From a bacterium (GTDB taxonomy: Bacteria; UBA10199; DSSB01), in the NCBI GenBank assembly GCA_035281585.1, contig DATEDP010000012.1, positions 1 through 33,742 on the forward strand: a stretch of DNA of 33,742 bases. Direction: 5' to 3'. The stretch's first letter is position 1, and every line of letters begins with the position of its first letter. The notes beneath the pieces were generated by a model. That model worked only from the letters and a program-made list of their open reading frames with translations, searched no databases and had not been told where the DNA came from. Below are positions 1-6,668 of the stretch, one piece after another. The translations under genes were made by a program, and so were the position numbers.

Positions 1-1619
1 ATGCAACCGGGACGGTGGACCGGGGCCGCCGCCAGGCCCAAGGATTGAGCCCAGATTTTGAAATCGATGAGCGGCGTCTCATAGGCTTCGCTGTCGCCGA
101 AAATTTGGGTCATTCCGTGGAACACCATGTTGTAGCGAGCGTCGTTGAAGACGGCGTAGACGATCGGCAGCCCTTCCTTGATGGCGGTGAGCACCTCCAT
201 CCCGGCCATCTGCATGCCGCCGTCGCCGCAGATGCAGATCACCGGTCTTTGGGGATCGGCCAGCGCAAGGCCGGTCGCGCCGGCGATGCCGGAGCCCATG
301 CTCCCCAGATTCAGCTGCATGTGGAAATCATCGGGATGGAGAGCGGTCAAGTAGTGGAGCGCGAAGAGCATGTGTTCGCCGATATCGGTCACGAAACGGG
401 TGCCGCGGGCGGCGGCTTGCTGCAGCTCGGCGATCACCCGATGGGGCGCGATGGGCTCGCCGGGGTCATTTTCGAAATCCTCCACGTCGAAAGCCGATCG
501 GGACCGCATTTCGCGACTCAGCGCCGCGCCCTTCGGGTTTTTGAGTTCGCGGCGGGTGGCATAGAATTCGAGATCACGGGCGAATGCGCCGACATTGCTC
601 AGGACCCCGAGGGCTGTGGGAACGTTGCGGTTGAACACGGTGGCGTCGAGATCGACGTGGATCAAGCGGCCCTTTTCGGACAGGTAGGGGGTCGGTCCCA
701 TGGAGGTGTCATCGAGATCGGTGCCCAGGACCAGGGCGACGTCGACGCCGAGCGCGGTATAGCGGCGGGCCCACATCGATGCGGCCATGCCGCCGTTGCG
801 GAGCGAGTAGGGGTGGCGCTCGCTTACGAGGCCTTTGGCTCGGGGAGTCGTGACGAAAGGCACCTGAAGCGCATCCACCAGCCGCGCCACCGCCGGAGCG
901 TAGCCGCGACAGCCACCCCCGACGACCAGCAGGGGCCGTTCGGCTTCACACAGCCAGCGGGCGGTGCGCGCCACGGCGTCCAAGCTGACCGGCGAGCTCG
1001 CGATCGGTTCCGGCATGTCGAACTCCACCTCGGGGGCCGAGCGCATCCCCTCGTCGATCGGCAAGACCAAGAGCGCGGGGCCGGGGCGATTGGGGTCGGT
1101 CGCCGCCCGCAGGCTGGCCAAACCCTGCGAGACCGCGCTGCGCGCCCGGGCGATGCGGACCTGGGCGCGGGTGATCGGGGCCAATAGACGCTCGATATCG
1201 ATCCCTTCGGGTCCCGAGTCTTGGGCCAGCCGCCCGCCGTGATTGCTCCAAGCGACATCGCCGGCGACCACCAGCATCGGCACCCGCTCGAGGTGGGCCG
1301 ACGCAATGCCCGTGACCGCGTTGGTGATGCCCGGTCCGGCGGTGACGACGATCGCCGGCACCTTGCCGGTGGCTCGGGCGAAGGCCACCGCGGCGAATGC
1401 GGCATAACTTTCGTGCCGCGATTCGACCATCTTGGCGCGGGGGTCGAGGCGCACCGCTTCAAAGAAGGGGCAGATCGGCCCGCCCGGAACCCCGAAGAAG
1501 GTGCTCACGCCATTTTTCACCAAAGCATCCACGAGGCGTCGGGCCGCGGCGGCTTCGGGCAGCGTCGACACTTTCTTCGGGCGAAGCTCTGGAGTGTAAC
1601 TTTGCGATGTTAATCCCAT
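1..1619 (-). CDS. Thiamine-diphosphate enzyme, acetolactate synthase large-subunit family (partial, runs off left edge)
   Basis: About 539 residues are visible and no stop is reached, so the C-terminus lies outside the window. Seen: an N-terminal PYR domain with FFGVPGGPICPFF, the catalytic Glu in ESRHESYAAF and the TAGPGITNAVTGIASAH stretch; a central domain with LVLGTDLDDTSMG; and a C-terminal PP domain with the ThDP/Mg motif starting ICGDGGMQMAGMEVLT and ending VFNDARYNMVFHG. This architecture is that of acetolactate synthase and related ThDP enzymes, which decarboxylate pyruvate-like 2-oxo acids. The true substrate cannot be read from sequence; other members include glyoxylate carboligase and sulfopyruvate decarboxylase. 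The ATG at 1619 lies 20 bases after the lspA stop, so the two are probably co-transcribed. No ilvN-type small subunit is in view. No strong ribosome binding site is seen. Confidence 0.88.
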   Translation of the reverse strand, partial: MGLTSQSYTPELRPKKVSTLPEAAAARRLVDALVKNGVSTFFGVPGGPICPFFEAVRLDPRAKMVESRHESYAAFAAVAFARATGKVPAIVVTAGPGITNAVTGIASAHLERVPMLVVAGDVAWSNHGGRLAQDSGPEGIDIERLLAPITRAQVRIARARSAVSQGLASLRAATDPNRPGPALLVLPIDEGMRSAPEVEFDMPEPIASSPVSLDAVARTARWLCEAERPLLVVGGGCRGYAPAVARLVDALQVPFVTTPRAKGLVSERHPYSLRNGGMAASMWARRYTALGVDVALVLGTDLDDTSMGPTPYLSEKGRLIHVDLDATVFNRNVPTALGVLSNVGAFARDLEFYATRRELKNPKGAALSREMRSRSAFDVEDFENDPGEPIAPHRVIAELQQAAARGTRFVTDIGEHMLFALHYLTALHPDDFHMQLNLGSMGSGIAGATGLALADPQRPVICICGDGGMQMAGMEVLTAIKEGLPIVYAVFNDARYNMVFHGMTQIFGDSEAYETPLIDFKIWAQSLGLAAAPVHRPGC

Positions 1620-1639
1620 ACGAATCACCGGACCGGCGA

Positions 1640-2203
1640 TCACGGTGGAACGGACGGCGGGCGGACGATGGAAAGCAGCAAGAACACGATTCCAAGACCG
1701 ATGCTCAGATCGGCGATATTGAAAGTCGGGGCCTGGCTGGCTTTCCAATGCAAATCGATGAAGTCGACCACCGAGCCGCGGGTCAGCCGGTCGAACAGAT
1801 TCCCCAAGGCTCCGCCGAAAAGTAGGCCCAAGCCCAGCTCCAGGATCCGGTCCACCCGTTTCAAGTGTCGCAGCCCCAGCGCCATTCCGGCCATCAAGAC
1901 CATCGGCAGAATGAGGAATATCAACAAGCGTAGCCCCGGTCCGGCTTGGCTTAAGGCGCCCAAGGCGGCGTTCTCGTTGCCTAAGCGAGCGACGTTGAAA
2001 TGCCCTGCCACAATTTCTTGCGACTCTCCGAGCCGAAGCTTCATCACGACAAGGCTTTTGGTAGCTTGGTCAATGGCAAAAGACGCGGCCGCCACGAGGA
2101 AAAGCCGCCAAAACCGGAGCTTTTTCGGCGCCTCAGTTATAGATTGCACCACTTTCGGTGGTTTCGCACATCCCGTTGGGAGCTGGCTTGAGAATATTCC
2201 CAT
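1640..2203 (-). CDS. lspA: Lipoprotein signal peptidase (signal peptidase II)
   Basis: Inner-membrane aspartyl protease that removes the signal peptide of diacylglyceryl-modified prolipoproteins. Seen: four hydrophobic segments; the first membrane helix with DQATKSL; a NENAALGAL block where the family has an N-T-x-A-A-F-G-like motif; GALGNLFDRLTRGSVVDFID, which includes the first catalytic Asp region; and FNIADLSIGLG with the second catalytic Asp. The reading frame opens at ATG 2203 and gives 187 aa, longer than the usual 150-170. The first about 17 codons overlap the end of the preceding small gene in another frame. A GTG at 2152 would give 170 aa and removes most of the overlap, so it may be the real start. 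The downstream ThDP enzyme follows after 20 bases. Confidence 0.93.
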   Translation of the reverse strand: MGIFSSQLPTGCAKPPKVVQSITEAPKKLRFWRLFLVAAASFAIDQATKSLVVMKLRLGESQEIVAGHFNVARLGNENAALGALSQAGPGLRLLIFLILPMVLMAGMALGLRHLKRVDRILELGLGLLFGGALGNLFDRLTRGSVVDFIDLHWKASQAPTFNIADLSIGLGIVFLLLSIVRPPSVPP

Positions 2204-2417
2204 AACTGCCGTCTTCGTAATAACAGCTGATCAAACAGTAGGTCCTATACATCCGCGCGGACGAATAATCGAAGGGAGATTCCCGAAGAGGACAATCGTA
2301 AATATAGGGCCCCGAACCCGAGGGGGGCGGAGGGTTGATAGGCTTGGTGGGAGCCAGCGTTGCCGCCGCCAAAACCACGCCGCAGAGCACTAGGAACGCT
2401 TTTATATTCGTCTTCAT
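2133..2417 (-). CDS. Small exported protein with Pro-rich N-terminus and four late cysteines (unknown)
   Basis: Product of 94 aa, not recognised. It starts MKTNIKAFLVLCGVVLAAAT, a Lys-bearing n-region followed by a hydrophobic core, i.e. a likely Sec signal peptide. A short Pro/Ser-rich segment (INPPPPSGSGP) follows, then a tail with Cys in YDCPL, YCLISCYYED and GMCETT, which could form disulfides outside the cytoplasm. The ATG at 2417 has AAAAGG nine bases upstream. The frame is open further back to a GTG at 2618 and an ATG at 2609 preceded by a perfect AGGAGGTG, giving 159-162 aa, but that extension has no visible domain and would bury the signal peptide. The C-terminus overlaps the start of lspA. 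Function unknown. Confidence 0.55.
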   Translation of the reverse strand: MKTNIKAFLVLCGVVLAAATLAPTKPINPPPPSGSGPYIYDCPLRESPFDYSSARMYRTYCLISCYYEDGSYGNILKPAPNGMCETTESGAIYN

Positions 2418-2608
2418 TTTTACCATCCTTTTGTTCTGGGTTGCATTCGTCTTCTCATGGAGCACCCGCCTTTGAGGCGATGATGAGAACCCGAAAAACC
2501 ACGGGTCCGCTTTTCGAAAGCGTACTTCTTTTGGATTGGGTTGAAATCGCCCAAAATGGTGAATTTTTTCGCTTTCGAGGTGGCGCAACAAAATGACTAT
2601 GGATGCCA

Positions 2609-2623
2609 TTTGTCTCACCTCCT
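2609..2623 (-). promoter_or_regulatory. Perfect Shine-Dalgarno upstream of an ATG
   Basis: Read on the minus strand, AGGAGGTGA (2623-2615) is a full anti-16S match and sits eight bases before an ATG at 2609. The ATG is in frame with the small exported protein whose more natural start is 192 bases further on. Either the exported protein has a long N-terminal extension or a separate leader is translated here. Confidence 0.5.
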
Positions 2624-2630
2624 AAAGTTC

Positions 2631-2658
2631 TTTAAAGCGGAATGGTCTGCCGTTTAAA
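2631..2658. promoter_or_regulatory. Inverted repeat between divergent genes, possible operator
   Basis: The arms TTTAAAGCGG (2631-2640) and CCGTTTAAA (2650-2658) are inverted copies apart from one extra base, with a nine-base spacer. The dyad lies in the short gap between the two divergent small genes, just upstream of the GGGAGG ribosome binding site at 2663. A LuxR-type regulator is encoded two genes away, so an operator is plausible. No binding evidence exists in the sequence itself. Confidence 0.4.
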
Positions 2659-2672
2659 AATTGGGAGGATTC

Positions 2673-2996
2673 ATGAAAAGACGAGTAAAATTCTTCATCA
2701 TCATGATGGTGTCTCTTTTGTCAGTCGGCATCTTAAACCAAGCGGCGATTGCTCAAGATATTCTTCCGATGTTGGTTTATGAGCCCTTCGATTACGTTCC
2801 TCAATCGGAGCTGATCCCTCTGGGGAATCCCGAAGACCTGGGGGGAACGATCCTTGAAGGGGATATCGAACTCAAAGGCCGCATCGATTTTGTCAAAAAT
2901 GGAATGGTCGCGGGGATTTTTCAAGCCACCACTCGGCACGGAATTTTGCCAGACTTCTTCACTCTCTCCGGATCGCCCCGAACCCCTTCCAATTGA
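2673..2996 (+). CDS. Small exported protein, possible cupin N-terminal fragment (unknown)
   Basis: Product of 107 aa from ATG 2673, chosen because GGGAGG lies four bases upstream; an in-frame TTG at 2661 is less likely. The first about 28 residues (MKRRVKFFIIMMVSLLSVGI, then a short stretch to AIAQ) form a clear signal peptide. The mature part has DYVPQSELIPLGNPEDLGG, ILEGDIELKGRIDF and MVAGIFQATTRHG. This order weakly recalls the first strands of cupin proteins, where a G(V/I)(W/F)(E/Q)xTPG segment precedes the metal-binding half. The second half is absent: the frame ends at TGA 2994-2996, overlapping the next reading frame. It may be a truncated cupin or an unrelated short protein. Its tail (DFFTLSGSPRTPSN) looks less protein-like. 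Confidence 0.5.
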   Translation: MKRRVKFFIIMMVSLLSVGILNQAAIAQDILPMLVYEPFDYVPQSELIPLGNPEDLGGTILEGDIELKGRIDFVKNGMVAGIFQATTRHGILPDFFTLSGSPRTPSN

Positions 2997-3847
2997 AGTC
3001 TTGCTTCATGGATCACGTCGAAGACGCAGTGGGCGCGGATTTATGCGGCTTATATCATTTCGATCCGGTGAGTTTGCGGGCCTTGGATATTCATGTTCGG
3101 CACATTTCGGATTCCTTTGTCTTTGAGTACGAAAAACTCAAGCCGGCCGAACCTGGATATCAACAGCTCATTCGTACCAGGGAAGCTGTCAGTGACTCGT
3201 CGGTTTATCCGGGTGATCAATGGAGGCGCTCCCCCTGCGCGCCGATGCTTCAGGGCACCAAAATCATCGGAATGATATGCATAGGCCGCAAGAGCTACGG
3301 ATCCTATTTTGATCGAGGCACTGAAAGTCGTTTAAAGGAAGTAAGCCGGGTATTAAGCGAGCGTTTAGTCTCATTTTCTAATCGAGATGAAACCGAGCCA
3401 AACGACGGCGAACATTCGTCAGGGAAGTTCGCGCGCCAACGAGCCGAGCGCGTTTTCCTTCGCTCGCACCTTCACCACCTGATGGCCGGGGCTTTCCCCC
3501 TCGGTTTTCAGGAAACCGCCTCCTTGTGGAATTCACTTGCCGCGAACCGGAGTCTTCCCGTCGATTTTTTCGATCTGGATGGATACCGATACGTTCTGAT
3601 GCGGCCGGAAGAACCGGTTTCCAGCCGGAAAAGGCCAAGCCGGCTGACCCAGGGCGAAGCCGAGGTGGTCCGTCGAGCCGCGCTTGGAGAAGCGAATAAA
3701 GCCATCGGGTATGATCTGGGAATGTCGATAAACACGGTTGCAAGTCGCCTTGCATCGGCCATGTCCAAGCTCGGTGTCCATTCGCGAGTGCTCCTTCACG
3801 ACGAAGAGGTTTTCCTCGATGAGGACGAAATTTTGGGTCCGCGCTGA
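2993..3847 (+). CDS. GAF-like sensor with LuxR-type HTH regulator
   Basis: 284 aa from TTG 2993, or 279 aa from ATG 3008, which is the more ordinary start. Residues about 5-125 form a GAF-like sensor domain (GADLCGLYHFDP near the start, then APMLQGTKIIGMICIGRKSY, typical of GAF core strands). The C-terminal about 65 residues are a LuxR/FixJ helix-turn-helix: LTQGEAEVVRRAALGEANKA, then IGYDLGMSINTVASRLASAM and SKLGVHSRVLL, matching the family pattern LTxxE...GxxNKxIAxxLxxSxxTVxxxxxxxxxKLGVxSR. The role is probably a DNA-binding transcriptional regulator responding to a small ligand. The frame starts within the stop of the upstream exported-protein gene, so translation may be coupled. The gene is AT-richer than its neighbours, and with the two small exported proteins it looks like an accessory insertion. 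Confidence 0.8.
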   Translation: MKSCFMDHVEDAVGADLCGLYHFDPVSLRALDIHVRHISDSFVFEYEKLKPAEPGYQQLIRTREAVSDSSVYPGDQWRRSPCAPMLQGTKIIGMICIGRKSYGSYFDRGTESRLKEVSRVLSERLVSFSNRDETEPNDGEHSSGKFARQRAERVFLRSHLHHLMAGAFPLGFQETASLWNSLAANRSLPVDFFDLDGYRYVLMRPEEPVSSRKRPSRLTQGEAEVVRRAALGEANKAIGYDLGMSINTVASRLASAMSKLGVHSRVLLHDEEVFLDEDEILGPR

Positions 3848-3872
3848 TTCCGATTTTTCGACTAGTCATTTG

Positions 3873-6668
3873 CTAAGGCCGCTCCGGCCAGCGGACGAAG
3901 CGGAAGGAGCCGCCGCGGTCGGGATCGTTCAAGAAGATATTGGCCCAGTAATTGGGGTCGAGCTCGAAAAGGGTTCGGGCATCGCTGGCCGCGGGGCCCC
4001 GGGATTCCAAGCTGAAACGGGGAATTCTCAGGCCGCCGAACTGACCGCGGCCGCCGCTCTCGCGCAAGCTGAAGATCAAGTCCTGGATCTCGGTCCGCCA
4101 AGCGCCGCCGGTCTCGCGGTGAAGATCGACCGCTCCGATGCGGAGGAAATCGCCGTCGCCGAGCAGGGCCCGCGCTTCCTCCGGCAGGTGGCGGATCAGG
4201 GGACTTAAGTCGGGCCGGCGGGCCGAGCGGGCCGGGGCGCCGCGACCCAGCTCCGGGAAAAATCCGCGGACCCAGCCCCAAATCGGCAGGCCGACCCAGA
4301 TCCTTCCGCCGCCAACCAAATGGTGGACGCTGATCGGGCCGCAGTGAAGCTCGCGAAGCCGCCCCTGGCGGCCCTCGGCGGTTGGGGTTTGGCCGAACTC
4401 GACTTCCCGCAAATCCTCGACCTGAACTTCGGCCGAGGCGAGCTCGACCCGGGTCTCGACGATGCGCGAGGCGCCCAAGCTGCGCAAGGCCTCGGGCAGC
4501 TCCGGCCGGTGGAGGAGCCAAGAGGGCCCGATGTGAAAGCCGATGCGCAGCGGGGCGGCGCCTTCGGAGCGGCGCAGGCTCCAGCCTTCTGGGCTGAGCT
4601 CGATCCGGGCCCGGCCCTGGACCTGGAGGTTCTCGACCGCCGGCTGCAAGGTGATATTGCCAAAAACGATCGGTCCCTCGCTGAAGCCGTTGGGGAAGCC
4701 GCCGCGCAAATCGAGCTCACCTTCGAAGACGCTGCGGCTGCGCTCGAGCTCGATCACGCCATTGCGGAAGTGAAAGCTGCCGCCGTGAATCGGCACCCGC
4801 CCGCTTCCCTCGATGCCTTCAATGTCCAGGTTGGGCACATCGACCCGAACCGGCCCGGGATTTCCATCGTCGCTTCGATCGCGTTCCAAATGAAGGCTCG
4901 GAACCTCGAGCCTGGCCAAATCGATATTCAAAGAGCTGTGGGTCAAATGGACCTCTTCGGCTTCCAAACCGTGGACCGCGGCCGAAAATTCCCCGTTCAA
5001 GCGGCCGCGAAAGCTGAAGTCGGCCATGCGGGCCGAATTCAGGCGGGCGCTAAAGCCCAACTCGGGAGAGCCGAGGCCCAAGTTTTCGGCTTGGACTCCG
5101 GTCAACCCCACTTCCCATTCCGCGCCGGGCGAAGGCAGGCTGGGATCGAGCATGACCGGCGAAGGAATCCGAAGATGGAGCTGCGAGGCCGCGAGGCGGT
5201 CGGCCGTCACCAGGGCGCCGCCGGCGTTAAGGTCGAGCGAGGCCAGCTCGACCGGCTCGATCCGGATGTCCCAAACCGATCGGACCGGCGATTGGCCGGG
5301 CGGCGGATTGGCGATTCGCTCCAAAAAGTGGCGAACATGAATCTCGGCGCCGGCTTGCAAAGTCAGCGTTCCCATCGGCAAGGTCAGCCGGGTGGCTCGA
5401 AGCCGGGCCCGGGCGCTGAGAACCGGCAGCTCCGAGTCGGGCAGGGCGGCGAGCCGATCCGGGTCGCGGGCCAAGTCGCCGAAGCCCCAGTCGATGACGC
5501 CGCCGCGGTTGGTGGTGACGTTGGGCAAGGGAGCCAGGCCTTGCTCGGCGCGGCGGGCGTTGAGGCGGCGGCGCCGTTCATACCAACGGATATTCTCGGC
5601 CCGGTCCAAAGGCAGGGGCTGGCGCAGGCCGACCAGCGGATCCTCGCCCCGGGCCGCCCGCTCGGCGTTCAGCTCGCGCAGCTCCTCGGCGTCGAGCAGG
5701 ATCTCGTTGTTGGGATTCAAATAAGGCGCGGCTTGGCGCAGCTCCGTGCCCCGCGCCGAATCGAAGAGCGGCGAAAAAAGCCGGAGCAAATCGCCAAAAC
5801 GTCGCGGCAGGGTATTGAAGCGGATGCCCAAGTTTTCGAACATCGCCGGGTCGGAGATCCCGAGGGTCGGCAAAAAGGCATAGAGCAGGAGCCGGCTGGC
5901 GCCGACCTCGCGCTGGAGGGCGCTCAGCACGGTGGTTTCGACCGGCGAGAAGCGGATCATGAAATCCCGGTGCGGCGGCGGCGCGACCTCTTGGCCGAAG
6001 GGCGTGGCCATGGCGCCATGGCTGAAGAAAGGATTTTCATAGGCCAGGTCGCCGCTGCCGCTCATCGACAGGATCGGCGAGCGGGTGCGAAAGCTTTGAT
6101 CGTAGCCCATGTCCGGCGAATCGACCCCGCCGAAGCCGTCGATCTCCAAGGCATTGATCGCGGCCGAGTTGAAAACGTTGGGCGTGAAATCGACCACGAA
6201 GCGGGTGATGAGGCTCTCGCTGCTGCCGCGGATCGGCCGGATCTCGCCGTGAACCCGGGCCTGGGTGTTGGGATAGACGGTGAGCGAGCAGTCGGCCGGC
6301 CGCTCGGCCCGCGGCGTGAACTCGGAATAGCGGCAGAGCCCCGAGCCGCGATTGACCGGGACATGCTCGAGGTCGAGGTCCATGCTCTCGATGCCGTCGG
6401 CCAAGTCGAAAAGCGCCGGCAGAAAGTCGATGAAGCGCAGGGCCGCGGCGGGGCTCGGGCTGGCGCCGCCGCCGGCTTCCGAAGCCTGGAGCCATCGGGA
6501 CGCGAAGAGCGGCGGAAGGCGGAAACTCGGCAGCGAGCCGGGCAAGGGCCAGGGACTCATGGCGAAACGGGGGAAGGTCAGCTCGGCGGTCGGCGCGAGC
6601 GGCCCGGCCGGCGCGAGCTCCAGCGAGGCGCCGAGGCGGGGCGGCGAAATTCGGATCGGCGGCGTCAT
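3873..6668 (-). CDS. Large beta-rich AsmA-like protein (unknown)
   Basis: 931 aa from ATG 6668, which overlaps the stop of the upstream gene as ATGA and has GGGAGG seven bases upstream. Last gene of the 15-kb run. No signal peptide or membrane segment is seen at the N-terminus. A charged helical insert lies near residues 305-400 (DAEELRELNAERAARGEDPL). The rest, especially about 430-931, is a long series of short alternating strands with repeated L-x-L-x-G and V-x-G-x-A patterns, such as LRATRLTLPMGTLTLQAGAE and FEGELDLRGGFPNGF. This resembles the AsmA/TamB/DUF748 fold used in lipid transfer across the periplasm, but I recognise no specific family. Cysteines are few; two lie about 18 residues apart (LCRYSEF, ADCSLT), compatible with a disulfide. 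It may work together with the preceding protein, which has the same character. Confidence 0.8.
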   Translation of the reverse strand: MTPPIRISPPRLGASLELAPAGPLAPTAELTFPRFAMSPWPLPGSLPSFRLPPLFASRWLQASEAGGGASPSPAAALRFIDFLPALFDLADGIESMDLDLEHVPVNRGSGLCRYSEFTPRAERPADCSLTVYPNTQARVHGEIRPIRGSSESLITRFVVDFTPNVFNSAAINALEIDGFGGVDSPDMGYDQSFRTRSPILSMSGSGDLAYENPFFSHGAMATPFGQEVAPPPHRDFMIRFSPVETTVLSALQREVGASRLLLYAFLPTLGISDPAMFENLGIRFNTLPRRFGDLLRLFSPLFDSARGTELRQAAPYLNPNNEILLDAEELRELNAERAARGEDPLVGLRQPLPLDRAENIRWYERRRRLNARRAEQGLAPLPNVTTNRGGVIDWGFGDLARDPDRLAALPDSELPVLSARARLRATRLTLPMGTLTLQAGAEIHVRHFLERIANPPPGQSPVRSVWDIRIEPVELASLDLNAGGALVTADRLAASQLHLRIPSPVMLDPSLPSPGAEWEVGLTGVQAENLGLGSPELGFSARLNSARMADFSFRGRLNGEFSAAVHGLEAEEVHLTHSSLNIDLARLEVPSLHLERDRSDDGNPGPVRVDVPNLDIEGIEGSGRVPIHGGSFHFRNGVIELERSRSVFEGELDLRGGFPNGFSEGPIVFGNITLQPAVENLQVQGRARIELSPEGWSLRRSEGAAPLRIGFHIGPSWLLHRPELPEALRSLGASRIVETRVELASAEVQVEDLREVEFGQTPTAEGRQGRLRELHCGPISVHHLVGGGRIWVGLPIWGWVRGFFPELGRGAPARSARRPDLSPLIRHLPEEARALLGDGDFLRIGAVDLHRETGGAWRTEIQDLIFSLRESGGRGQFGGLRIPRFSLESRGPAASDARTLFELDPNYWANIFLNDPDRGGSFRFVRWPERP

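Noticed and set aside
2673-2996. Frameshifted full-length cupin
   Set aside because: The other frames after 2930 do not continue the metal-binding half of a cupin, so a simple frameshift is not supported; only a weak N-terminal likeness remains.
3878-3895. GGCCG-CTC-CGGCC hairpin at the stop of the 931-aa gene as a terminator
   Set aside because: No T-run follows on the minus strand; it mostly reflects the codons for the C-terminal Trp-Pro-Glu-Arg-Pro.
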